This document shows, piece by piece, positions 25,258 through 36,329 of a stretch of 64,000 nt of DNA (position 1 is its first letter; each line of letters starts with the position of its first letter). This DNA is from Leptoclinus maculatus (taxonomy: Eukaryota > Chordata > Actinopteri > Perciformes > Stichaeidae), in the NCBI GenBank assembly GCA_032191485.1, contig JAVDOI010000003.1, positions 16,522,313-16,586,312 of the forward strand. Reading direction: 5' to 3'. The position numbers and the translations under genes were made by a program. The notes below the pieces were generated by a model. That model was not told the origin of the DNA and did not search any database. It worked only from the letters and a program-made list of their open reading frames with translations.

Positions 25258-25354
<97 letters not shown>
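25258..25354. repeat. (AC)48 microsatellite
   Basis: Perfect AC/CA run of about 97 bp; among the three longest CA/GT arrays of the window. Confidence 0.97.
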
Positions 25355-25355
<1 letters not shown>

Positions 25356-25880
25356 CCCCTTGGGGTGTGTTTAGCCCTGAGGTTGCCATCTGTACCTGCC
25401 TGTTTGCTATGCAGTGGGCTCTGCCCCCAATCACGGAGAAGCCTGTAACCTCTTAGCTGTTTGTGACTCTCTACGTGCCTCCACTTAGCATGTATGTTTG
25501 TGTCCATGTATTGTATTTTTTTCGTCTGTGCATGCATGCATGTGCACTTGTTTGCTTCTGTCTGTGTGTTTGTTGAAGATGGATCTTTAAGCATCGGGGA
25601 CTAATCCTTCAGTGTTGGCAGACCAGCTGGCGTTGCACGACAACCGACTCGTCTTATAAAGCTTCATATGTCTCTCAGCTAAGTGTGTAACTTTGCCTGG
25701 ATGTATTCTATTATGGAAATGATATGCGGCAATGCATGTACAGTTGAATAACCGACCAGGACTGTTTTGTTATGCACTCTTTATTTAGTGAACAGTGTTG
25801 TGTGTGCTTGGATCCTGCGTTTGCTTTGGTGGTATGCAGTGAGAGCACCACTCCAAAACTGAAATGAAATGAGAATGGAT
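25355..25880. other. Gene-free sequence
   Basis: Nothing recognised. Confidence 0.5.
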
Positions 25881-26160
25881 CAGCAGTATTTTTTTAATTA
25901 GTGTAAGATTCCGAGCATTGAACGCTTGCATGGGAAAGGCTTGATGAGAATGTTCATATTTGCCTCTGATTCCCGTGTCCCGTCAATGATATTTAAAACT
26001 TAATTAACAGATGATCAATAGTGTTTACACTGTAAAGCGACTGGGGCAGATTCTAATTAGAATACCCATACATTATTAATGACATTAGCAAACTCTGAAA
26101 TTAAAAGGAAGACAACTGCCGCGTTCAATTAAGCCAGCACTCACAGAGGAAAAGTGGTGT
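25881..26160. promoter_or_regulatory. Candidate enhancer-like block with homeodomain-type sites
   Basis: A repeat-free block with many TAAT/ATTA cores. It includes a perfect 14-bp palindrome ATTCTAATTAGAAT at 26050-26063, CTTAATTAAC near 26000, ATTATTAATGACATTA near 26072 and CAATTAAGCC near 26126. Such clusters are common in vertebrate developmental enhancers, but chance occurrence in AT-rich DNA is possible. Confidence 0.25.
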
Positions 26161-27639
26161 CAAAAGACTGAAAATGAGAGAGAGTGGGTTGAGGCATAGA
26201 TAAAGAAGATGGATGGCAATCAAAGTCCAGCAGAGTCAAAGACGCAGTTCCTGAGGGTGGCTGAAGGATATGACAGATTTATTAGAATAACGTTGCTACA
26301 TAAATCCCAGTGTAATAATGATATGTAATATCGCAGATAGAAATGCGGCCAACGACCAAAGTTACCCCATAAAGCCTGTGGAGGTTGAATATATACGAGC
26401 ATTGTCATTATAATAAAAACTATGTATTTAAGTGTCTCTAATAAAGACAAGGTGTTTAAATGACTTGACTATATGCCACCAGATGGATAGTTTCAAGGAT
26501 AATTATGATGTATTGCAACTTGGGTATTGTCTTTGAAGTTTTGGCCAATCCTTTCTGTCAGCTGTTTTAACACTGTGCTCACTAAAGTAATTGCTGAGAT
26601 CATATTCATTCTTCATTCATGTTGATATCTCAGTAAAACAGATATGGATATGATTTAAGTCAGAAAAACAGATAAGGCAAATAACGGTTAATGGTTAAAC
26701 AAGACTACACTGGGTTTAAAAGAAATGCTTATTTTTAACGATGCTGGTTAATTAACAGTTTTCATTACTGATTGGAAACTACACAAGTAAATAAGACCCA
26801 GGGTTTAATAAACTGTTAATATCCTTTAACGCCATCATCAGAACGTATTTTAACACTCAATTTCAGTGGTTAAATCAGCCTCAGCGCAAAAAGAAATAGT
26901 GTGAGATCCAAGCCTGAAACATAGCATGAGAAGATCATCTTGAGTTCATCTCGGTTCAACTGCTGCCACTTGCACCAGGGGAGTAAGAAAGAAACTTCTG
27001 AGGATGAAATGTAAGAAACTCCAAGTTAGCTAATTACAAAAGGGGCTTAAATACTCATAATTAGCCTTTTCTATTGTAGTGTGGGGTTATCACAATGTCA
27101 GTGTCAATGTCATTTTAGAGGGAAGTGGGGGCGAAGTGGAAAGAAAGTGGAGAGTTAGAACTGAAAAGTAGCACTTAGAGGCTCAGCTGGGAATCCACTC
27201 TGGTCATTCAGACGCATTTGGGTCCTACCAGTGGTTTCAACAGACATTATATTGCGCTGACGTAATTCACATGGATGCCGGTAAATTCCTTTTGTTGAAG
27301 TTAGACCAACTTGGGTCTCACAGCACAATTTAGCAAGTAAGTAACGAAGGGAAATTAAGAATTATGACAGGATATTTGAAAATAAAATAGTGTTTTTAGT
27401 TGTTTAGCGCTGCTAAATTGGGTCTAAAAAAACATGAGAAAACTACAAAAAAAAGCTTGTTTGTCTGACCTACAGTCTAAAATCCTAGGATGTTTAATTT
27501 ACAGTGACATAAAAAAGAGCCTGGAAACTGCTCCCAGCCAGGAAATTGTCTGCCGCATAACTGGTGTTTCTTTTAAATACAGATTTAACATACAAAGATT
27601 CAACGTTTTAAATAATGAGTTTAGGAGCATTTATGCTAC
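26161..27639. other. Gene-free sequence with two inverted repeats
   Basis: Exact inverted arms ATTAACAGTTT (26751-26761) and AAACTGTTAAT (26810-26820), and exact arms CAATTTAGCA (27326-27335) and TGCTAAATTG (27411-27420). No gene is recognised. Texture from about 27170 suggests old repeat material. Confidence 0.45.
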
Positions 27640-27765
27640 TGTCAGATAAGTTAGCCGGCGGCTAGCGGTAACTACATATTTTGCTGGTGTACTGACATCA
27701 ATCTTTTCATCTAACTCTCGACAAAAGAAAACTATACCTTTTAATTCATTATTGTTTTGTTTACA
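27640..27765 (+). repeat. Dispersed teleost repeat, TTAGC family, copy B, fragment
   Basis: TTAGCCGGCGGCTAGC, then ATCAATCTTTTCATCTAACTC, then ACAAAAGAAAAC match the order of blocks in the copy at 2655-2865, with more divergence. Confidence 0.5.
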
Positions 27766-28496
27766 GATCAAGAAAAAAACAGATAACCCGATCAAACTGA
27801 AAATCAAATTAAATCTAAAATGGAAAGTTTTTTTTCACTATCCTTGAAAAAAAAAGATTCTCAGACATTTCATAACATCGCCCTCACCAACGAGTGAATA
27901 CTATTTGAAATTGAACATGCTCTCGCCATTGAAATTGACCAGAACTCATGGACACTGTAACATTCCCATGAAAAGACACTCACAATAATGCTTTTTTAAT
28001 TGGTCCTGTAGAGATTAACAGAGTCCTATTGAAGCAGATCATACAACCCTGAAGCTTCAGACGCAGGATGAATTGCTGACACTGTACAGCGAGCGTAGTA
28101 AGCCCAGATTCGATTCTCTGTGTCATTCATCAGAGGGTAATAGATGTGCCCAGTAGGCCAGAAAACAAGAGGACGCGAGGAGCGACGAGGAGGAGAGATG
28201 CTTTCATTTCAGCTGCGATGAAAGACAAGAGACACAATATCAAGACGTTTGGGAGGCCATCTTTCACCGTCTCTTTACTAAGGTCTTGTGCATGACTGTG
28301 TGTTTGTGTTTGAAAAGGGTAATTTGATTTTCTGTCCCTCATCTTCTGGCAAACGATCGGGACGACCAGGCAATCTAGTCCACTGAGCTTCCAGTTTCAC
28401 TTAAACCTTCAGCCTTGAAACACTAGCTCTCTCTCTGTTTCTCTTCTTCTGCAGCAAAAAATATCAGTGCAAGAACACTTATACGCTGAAACACGC
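27766..28496. other. Gene-free sequence
   Basis: Nothing recognised. Confidence 0.5.
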
Positions 28497-28538
28497 ATGC
28501 ACGCACGCACGCACACACACACACACACACACCTACAC

Positions 28539-28578
<40 letters not shown>

Positions 28579-28580
28579 AC
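28497..28580. repeat. Compound (GCAC)n/(CA)n microsatellite
   Basis: GCAC units, then CA run, an ACCTACACTT interruption, then a second CA run. Confidence 0.94.
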
Positions 28581-28589
28581 GGTCTCGTC

Positions 28590-28870
28590 TCTCACCCTCC
28601 GTAATTAAGCTTCCATCATTGATTCTGGGGGCGTTCTGACCGTGTAACCTAATGCCAGCAGTAACAATTCTTGCATTTATAACACAAGTGAGTGGGGTCT
28701 GTCTTATTTGTTTTGTGCGAGTGTGTGCGTGCGTGTGCGTGGGGGTTGTGTTTCCTTGGATACACTGATGGGCTCTCAGACCGCTTGTAGCGGTCCATTA
28801 GAGATCAATGGGATCCCTGCTCCTAATTCCTGCTATCAGGGCGCCTCTGATCCTTATCTGCTGTGTGGAA
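28590..28870. other. Repeat-poor block between microsatellites, candidate conserved element
   Basis: Mixed-composition DNA between two CA arrays, with CGTAATTAAGCTTCC near 28600 and a GCTCCTAATTCCTGC block near 28818. Conservation is inferred from texture only. Confidence 0.22.
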
Positions 28871-28899
28871 AATGCAGTCAAAGCCATTTCATCCTGTCT

Positions 28900-28901
<2 letters not shown>

Positions 28902-28937
<36 letters not shown>
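28902..28937. repeat. (CA)18 microsatellite
   Basis: Perfect 36-bp CA run. Confidence 0.95.
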
Positions 28938-28940
<3 letters not shown>

Positions 28941-29224
28941 CGATTGTGCATGAATGTAATCACAGGCATGCTTCCCAGCCATGTCTATGTGAGGATATTC
29001 TCACCCACACAGACAAATCTTCCAGGTGTAAGGTGTTTTTGTGTGTCTGTGTGATGAATGAGAAGGAGATGAATGTCTATTGAAGACTAAAGCAGAGATC
29101 ATCATTGCTGTGAGGTGATGGTGGTTAGACCGTGAAAGCCAAAGCTCCTGAGCTCAGGATCTGTAGCTCAAACCCAGAGCTGGAGAAACCAGCCGACACG
29201 CAGTAATACATCGACTTGTCCTTC

Positions 29225-29400
29225 CATCCGTCCATTTTTTGTTCATTCCCGTGAAGCGAGATCACGCCGTAAGCGAATTTCTTAAAAGTCGACCCAAATG
29301 TCCACTTTGAATTGAGGTTGAACTGATTAGAACTTCGTGGTCACAGGTCAAACTCAAGAATTCTTACGCTTATGATAATTTCACACACAATTCTAATAGG
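29225..29400 (-). repeat. Dispersed repeat W, minus-strand fragment
   Basis: Reverse-complemented, it reads TTTGACCTGTGACCACGAAG, TAATCAGTTCA, AGAAATTCGCTTACGGCGTG and GGGAATGAAC. These are the same ordered blocks as in the plus-strand copy at 50165-50305 (TTTGACCGTTGACCA..., GAAATGCCCTCAAGGTGTTC, GGGGATGAAC). I recall this family as very common in teleosts, with a GGACGGACGGAC-type segment after the last block. Class uncertain (possibly a LINE 3' end). Confidence 0.55.
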
Positions 29401-29496
29401 ATAAAATGATGACACTTTGGACAGACATGGATGTGACAACCGCTCTACTCCATATTCTATCTCTATAATTCACACATAACTTTCTTTACACGTTTG

Positions 29497-29500
<4 letters not shown>

Positions 29501-29545
<45 letters not shown>
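29501..29545. repeat. (TG)22 microsatellite
   Basis: Perfect TG run of about 45 bp. Confidence 0.95.
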
Positions 29546-29546
<1 letters not shown>

Positions 29547-29779
29547 GTGCACCGTTCCCTTATCAGTTGTGACTTCCATTGTTGAGCTGCTGTTGGGCTC
29601 GTATGCTCCTGAGTGTAATTTGAAGAGGTAGGTTACTGTTAGGGTAAAGCGATACAGAGGTAAACGGCATTGTTATACGGGAAGCAGAGGGATAGCGGAG
29701 CAGTCTAGATTTCACAGACGATCTCCAGCTGCCGTTATCGCACAGCAGTGTAATGAAAGCTGTACTGGTCAGAAACGAC

Positions 29780-30055
29780 GGGGGACGTCCTTCCTCTCTC
29801 GTCCTTTTTGTCCTCGTCTTGTTCCATCCCCGCATTCCTCCCTCTTGTAACCTTTCTCCATCTCCTTGTCTCCTCTCTGTATCACGCTCATCATCCTTCT
29901 CCTTACCTTCTCCTCTCATCATCTCTTGTTTAGTTTTTTCATTTCCTCTTTCTTTCTTTTTTTTTTATCTTATCCTGCCATTCACAACACCATTTTTCTT
30001 ACAACCTTTTCCCTCATCTATTCTTTTCCCCTCCTTCTTGCTATTCATTATCAGA
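29780..30055 (+). repeat. Polypyrimidine tract
   Basis: About 275 bp with strong C/T bias, including a T-run near 29960. The 202-codon frame that crosses it (29753-30361) is Ser/Phe/Leu-rich because of this bias and is not a gene. Confidence 0.75.
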
Positions 30056-30120
30056 GACACTGACTGTTTTGTAAACCGGCAGGGAAACACAGAGCACGAA
30101 AATCAGGAGAAGATACCTGC

Positions 30121-30141
30121 TTTTTTTTTTTTTTTTTTTTT
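30121..30141. repeat. T21 homopolymer
   Basis: Uninterrupted T-run. Could be a retrotransposon poly(A) tail on the minus strand, but no element body is recognised beside it. Confidence 0.85.
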
Positions 30142-31239
30142 ATCTCTGTGCAATGCGCAAGCCCTCTTTTTTCTCCTTTCAGTAGCTCAAAAGACTTATC
30201 AACCTCCGTGGAAATGTCAAACACATTTTTGTAAAATTACAACACAGCTCTCCGTCTTTGGCTGTGCGTCAGAAGCAGCAGCAGAGGCGAATACAAGCTT
30301 CAGGGAAAAAAAAAAAAAAACAATCCTCAAGATTGTTTTGCTAGAAAAATCACAGTTTTAAGCCTCTCAGACAATCAACCAATTTAGCTAATAAACGAAT
30401 TTTCACAATAAGGCTTGCCGTTTGTTGTTTGCTGCTCTTGGTGAGCTTTTGAAGGCCTCGAGAGGTCTTGGAAGTTTGAGATTAATTACTTTTCTTTTCC
30501 GGTTGAGCGAATTAAAGACAGCTCAGAAGAAGCCCTCATCACGTAATCAACTAATCAGCTTCAACATGCCCACCACCACCACCACACTCTCCCCCGCACC
30601 CTTATCATTAGAGGGCATTCGGCCCTCATTTCAGCACTCTAAAGATCAGTCCATCACACAGACCGCAAACAGAAAAACGCTGTTCATTCTTCCACTCGAA
30701 AAAAGAGATTTATTGATATACTTTTTCTTTGATGGAGGGCCAAAGCGGCCTCGTAAAAAGGGCTCATTCTGCCCTTGGATGTTTGCAGGCGTTGTTTGGA
30801 GGCCTGGGTGGTAAGAAGCCTGTTTACCCCCAGGGCAGTGAAGGGAGGAAGGCACAGAGGACCTGGGATCCCCCCCCCCCCCTCCCCCTTTCCCCCCGCC
30901 GGCCTCTCTGCACTCTCACCGAAGCAGAACAGCGGCGAGCTTTCACAGCGGAGACACCACAGAGACGCAGGATGCTGATAAGGGTGAAACCAAGCCATTG
31001 AGTCCGGTTAAAAGAGACGTTTTTCAATCCTATACAAGTGTGGGAAAGAGTTATGCCATGGGAAAAAAAGATATGTGATGGGAAAAAATGTGAGAAACAA
31101 GAGAGTGTATAAAAGAGATTTAATTAGAAATCAACTCTTGGTGGGATTACTTTTGAATTTAAAGATTTTTGTATAATTCACTGACTTTTTTTTTCCCCTT
31201 TAGTTTGACCTTGAGTTGCCTCAACTGCATCCAACCTCC
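30142..31239. other. Gene-free sequence with C-rich run
   Basis: Contains an A-run at 30306-30320 and a C-rich stretch at 30870-30902. Overlapping frames on both strands at 30646-31027 have no recognisable domain. Confidence 0.5.
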
Positions 31240-31440
31240 TCATCTGCTAGTAGAGATCAAGCAGTCCGCACCATCCTTCTTTCTCTCTCCATCTATCTCT
31301 TTTCCCATTCTCCGTCCACCTCTCCATCTGTCTGCCCCTGGCCTCATTCCCCTCCACCCTTCCTCTCCCTCTCTTGTTACTTCCCTGCCTCCTTCTGTCG
31401 TCCCTTTCTCCCTCCCTCCATCCTTGTCCCACTCAGCTCC
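31240..31440 (+). repeat. Polypyrimidine tract ending in CAG
   Basis: About 200 bp of C/T-biased DNA ending TTGTCCCACTCAG at 31436. This resembles a splice acceptor, but the downstream sequence shows no exon with a donor and known protein content. Treated as a tract, not a splice site. Confidence 0.65.
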
Positions 31441-31528
31441 GAAACAAGACTGATGAAAAGAACGACCAAACTCTCTATCGCCTTGCCCCGGATTCTCATC
31501 TAATCTCTAATCTGCTGGACCCAGCAAT

Positions 31529-31565
31529 CCCCCGCCCCCCCCCCCCCCCCCCCCACCCCACCCCC
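31529..31565. repeat. C-rich homopolymer run
   Basis: C-only DNA with one G and one or two A interruptions. The G-rich complement could form quadruplex or i-motif structures. Confidence 0.85.
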
Positions 31566-32200
31566 ATTCAGCTCAGTTCAACTTTGTGGTATTTCCGTGC
31601 GCCTGTGTGCTTTAAGTGTGCATGTGTGTGTGTGTGTGTGCCCGTCTATAGCTTCAGATTGATAAACCGATAGCATCTCTCTCTCTCATCCAGTTCTTCT
31701 GCCCACAATGGGCCTCATAGATTGTAATAGTGCTTTCTTTAACTTTCCATCCCTCTCTATGGCATTGTGGCACAGTATGTTCTACAAAAGTAGTTTTCAC
31801 ATCACTATTTTCTAGATTGGCCAATTTTCTCTCCAAGAAGGGAGCTGAACATGTGCCCTGCAAAGTCTCCGAATAGCACCGAACTTAAGAGTCAGGTCAC
31901 AGCTTTGGTTTGGTTTCCTGTTAGAAAACACACACACAACAATCACAGCTTGGTTCCTTTTGTGTTTGACTCCAGAGAGGACAATTATGCTATAGGTTTA
32001 AAGTAAAAACACGCCTTTAGGGTCCCTCCAGTGTTTTCACCGAGGATCGTTGCTATCTGTAGCGTTTCACCCATTGTAATGTCTTCATTGTAGCCACACA
32101 ATCTAAATTCCCTCATCAGTGGCTCCGGCTAATGAATACAGCTGCCTTCTTTGACCTTGGCAGAGATGAGTGAGTCCCTATTGCCCACAGATGCATGATT

Positions 32201-32201
<1 letters not shown>
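31566..32201. other. Gene-free sequence
   Basis: A short TG run at 31623-31640; otherwise nothing recognised. Confidence 0.5.

Positions 32202-32257
<56 letters not shown>
32202..32257. repeat. (CA)28 microsatellite
   Basis: Perfect 56-bp CA run followed by a short TATATA. Confidence 0.96.
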
Positions 32258-32263
<6 letters not shown>

Positions 32264-35200
32264 CAAGCACATTGAGCACCCTCTCTGTCAATGCAGTGGG
32301 GTAGATGAGTCTCCGCTCAATAGTCCGGGCCTCTCTCGTGGTACAAATTATCATTGTATTCATGAGCTGACAGACCCGTTACCGGCAAATATGGGCTCAC
32401 CGGGTGTGTTGCTGGTAGTATAAATTGTCTGCGTTTTCTTTTTAGCTAATCAATTTATCGACCAATCTGTAATGAGAAAGCACATGTGTGTTTGAGTCAA
32501 ACACACTCACTCACACAGAAGCTGTCAGTGTCCGGAGGTCAACAGGAATTATTTATGTAATGTAGCCGTTGTGTAAGCTTATATTTGTTAAGCGGTGGTT
32601 AAGCTCGCTGTGCAAGCCGTCTTTTACAGGGCTGCCTATTCCCCCGCTCGCTACACCCCTGTGGCGTACATCCACCCATCAGCTATGCGGGTCAGGACAA
32701 CAGTATTTGTTTGTTTAAAGAATATCCATTTCAGCAGGCAAACAGAGCGTGTGTACATTAGCTATTTATAACCTCACATGAGCATAACTGTGCCCGCTGG
32801 ACACAAACGGCCCACGCTTATGGAAAGCTGTACATCACGTCATGGATTCATATTAGACATTGAATCAAAACACACGCATCTGTCGAGTGTGCGTGCGTTT
32901 GTAAGTGCTGGACAAAAAAGCGCGCCGTGTTCTCAGCTTCATATGAGTGCTTTGTTACGACTTATTGAGAATTTGAAGAGCTACCGTGATGTTCACGGTT
33001 ATAGTGTGTCTCAACCGAGCTATTTACTTTAGAGAAGAGTACACACAGAAGAGTGCTTTGGGTCACTTAAAAAGAGATAAGATGGAGATGGTTTTTTGAG
33101 TTAGTTTCAAGCCTGTATTGCCTCTTTTCAGTTACTCATGGCCTTTCCCCCCCAAAAAATATTTTCTATTGTGTGTCTTAGCTGCCGTCATTCTCTCTCG
33201 CTCGGTTCGTGACTCATCTTCCTCTGTCCTTGTATCTTGCAACTCTTTTCAGGGACTTCATCTTTCACTTCCGTTTCATTTCAGACTCACCCACTTACTT
33301 GCTAGACCTCTTTATATTCAATCGGAAGAACGTAATATACGTTTTGAGTTCCTACGTCATTCTCTGATTTTTTATAGATGAATGATAATCCCTTGATTGC
33401 CACCATAGCGCTTGCTAACAAGCCATCAATCAATGCTAAATTAGTTTTAATATTTTTTCTTTTATATATATATATAGGCATCATAATCACAAGAATTGTG
33501 TTGATTACTTACATTACATATAGAAATCGTCTTCCGTCTTCACGCATGCTGCACAACACATCACTGTTTATCTTTTAGGATCAACTGTGTATGTTTGTGT
33601 ATTTTGGATGAAAATGAAGTTGGGATCACAGAGAACTGGGATGCCACCCACAGAAGCTTTAGTTTTAATGGCCGGTTGGTAAATAATTTCAAAGTAAACA
33701 CTGGCAGTTAGCTTCCAATCTGCTCGGCTGAGAGATATCCACACAACACAGAATTTTGTATTGTTGGCACATTGCTATCTTGAGGCAGCAGAAAAAGATG
33801 GCGCCATTGTCCAACAAAAACACGGCGCAGTGTTTCCCTGCTATTAAAAGGGCTCATTATTCAGATAGTAAGATGCGCCTACAAAACACGTACACTCTGC
33901 TACAGGGACGCGAAGCCCCCTCCTCTTCCTCAGTCGATAGGTTATCGTGCATTTGCTCTCATGCAGTCAAATGTTGATGGGGCCGAGGATTGGGAGACGA
34001 CTGAGGCAGAGGGTCTGCTGCTAGATTTTCTGCCAGCACGCTATTTCCTCAACAGAAAAGATGGGGGGGGGGGGGGGGCAAAATACACTGAAAGATGAGA
34101 AAAAGTCTGCTATCTTGTATAGAAAGGAGGAAGAATTTCAGCAACCAATTACCCTTTTACAAGGCACGTGAGTATTATATTAAGATAGACTGGAAAAAAA
34201 AAAAATCAATTCTATAACATAACTTGAAAATTTACGGTTACACACTCAGATTCCATGCAGGTCTGAAACTGTATTCAAATGATTAAAATGTGATTAAAAA
34301 GTCTCCTGATTATTTCTATCATCCATCAACAAAGCATTTCAATTAAAACTTTTGGTTGTGTGGCTACTTTTCCACTGTGAGTAAATAACGTTGAGTGTCT
34401 CTTGTGTCTGCTGCACCTCACTCAGTTGTCCTCCTGTTATTTTGTGCACTTCATCAGAGTTGATGTGTACAGGTCTGATTTGGACCTGAATGCATGTTGC
34501 AGATCAGCATCTTTGGAAGGTTGTAGTCCCTTTTTGATGGTCTAACCTTCAACTTCCCCGATCCTTTTTACCTTCTTTGGAGACTTTCTTCCTGTGGCCT
34601 TATTCTGCAAACAACACATTCCGTGTTCTCTCCACCTTGTCTTGTTTGTGCAGCACATAGCCATGAAGCTGATACAAATGCCCTCGTCTATACCTCTCCT
34701 GTTTGCAGCTACCATTTCTCTTCCATCCCTCCTTAACCTCCTCCCATCCCTGCTGTTGCTCCTTCCCTGCATGGGGCTACTTAGTCGGATATATACATAC
34801 CCTGTGTGGGATCTATGTTGTGATACCATATTAGCCTGCGAAGGTCTAAATTACACATGCAGCCAACACGGAGAGCTGTTAGCCGACAGATGGCTGAAGC
34901 ATGAATCTGCATTCAAGTCAGTGAAAAGCTCGAGGCTTTAGGCTCCTCATGCCTGCACATGATAAACAGAAGACGTGCGTATTGGCTCTGTGTGAGCGCG
35001 CGTTAATGTGCATCTGCTCCAGTGTACGTCGCATTGTGTATTTGGAACTCAGCGGTTCCACAGGCATGCGTTCAAGAATTCATGCGTGCGTCGTGGTCTG
35101 TGCATGTGTGAGCGTCTATGGGTGTTTGCTGGGCACAGAATCAGCAGATTGCCACTGGAATGAGAATAAGTGTGGCTTTGCCATGGCAACAGACGAATGC

Positions 35201-35692
35201 CAGAGCAGACGGGAGCAGCCGAATTTAAGCCCGGCGATCATCACAGCAGGGGGAGAAGAAAGAAGGACCTGATTAAACACCACCATCTCTCCTCCTGGAG
35301 CCCTCAGCCTCGGCCCTTTTCATCATCCATTTCAGTCTGCTGTGAGATGCTGCAAAGTGAAACCAGCTCCGACGCCTGCAGAGTTGTGTGGGCACAAACC
35401 CCATTACAAGCAGGAATGCAGTTTATGCAGATTTCCATTCCTTGCACGCTCATCCAGCGAACGCCTGTGTGCTGCTCAATGACACACAAACACAGACGCA
35501 ATGGTACGCCAAAAATACAGCTATGCGCGCCGAGCAGCTGAAAGCCGAATAAGTGATGCATCACCACCCTGAGCGCTGCCGTGTATCAAGGTAGATGTCA
35601 ACGTGATAAGTGATTCAGAGTTTAAACTTGTCTCCTGGTTGCATCACAGAAATCTTTGATTGATGCACAAGCGGTCGATAGAGCGAAGTGCG
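32258..35692. other. Gene-free sequence
   Basis: No gene or named repeat. Contains a short AT run near 33465-33476 and a G16 run at 34063-34078. Short frames at 34594-34941, 34949-35272 and 35170-35541 lack domains. 32560-32820 is mixed, repeat-poor DNA. Confidence 0.5.
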
Positions 35693-35700
35693 ACACACAC

Positions 35701-35757
<57 letters not shown>
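35693..35757. repeat. (AC)32 microsatellite
   Basis: 65-bp AC run with one ACGC interruption near its start. Confidence 0.96.
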
Positions 35758-35759
<2 letters not shown>

Positions 35760-36293
35760 ACTCTGACTAAGTGCAGTGATTGATAGCTTCCCATGCACTG
35801 CACAGTAGTTGGGCTAATTGCTAGAGTGTGAACTCAGTAGCTGGTTTTTGGCTCCATCCCCAATGTCCCAAAACACTCTGGCTAATCCTTTTCCTTTTTC
35901 CTATTTTTTTTTTAGGGGCAACAGGGAGGTCTGCACCTTTTTTTTTTTTTTACTGAGGCAGCAGAAACACATGGAAGGAGTCAGAAGATTAGGGCACGGG
36001 GTTGAATGTCACCACAGGTCAGAGGGTTCTTGAAGCAAGCATTTTAACCTTTTTTTCCTGTTTGAACATCTCCAGTTATTTCCTAAATATTTCATAAGCA
36101 AAAAAAGCTAGAGGACTATTGATCAAAAATACAGATATGACACACCCCTTTATAGTCTACACTTAGTCCCAGTTTTTTTACAGTATGCGTCCCTAACCTC
36201 ACTTCTCTCTTTTATTTCCAATACTGTGCTTTTTCTTGTCTTAATACCATGAAAGGAACAAGACTCCCCCTGAGGGTGAGCCCATCTTACGTC
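35758..36293. other. Gene-free sequence
   Basis: T-runs near 35908 and 35938-35951. Nothing else recognised. Confidence 0.5.
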
Positions 36294-36329
36294 TTTGTCC
36301 GATGATATTAGTTTGTCCAATGATATTAG
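36294..36329 (+). repeat. 18-bp tandem duplication
   Basis: TTTGTCCGATGATATTAG is followed directly by TTTGTCCAATGATATTAG, one mismatch in 18. A recent small tandem duplication. Confidence 0.9.

Noticed and set aside
29753..30361. 202-codon open frame, the longest in the window
   Set aside because: It runs through a polypyrimidine tract and a T21 run; its Ser/Phe/Leu-rich product reflects base bias.
31380..31445. Splice-acceptor-like polypyrimidine tract plus CAG
   Set aside because: The downstream open sequence has no recognisable protein and runs into a C-rich run; such tracts are frequent here.
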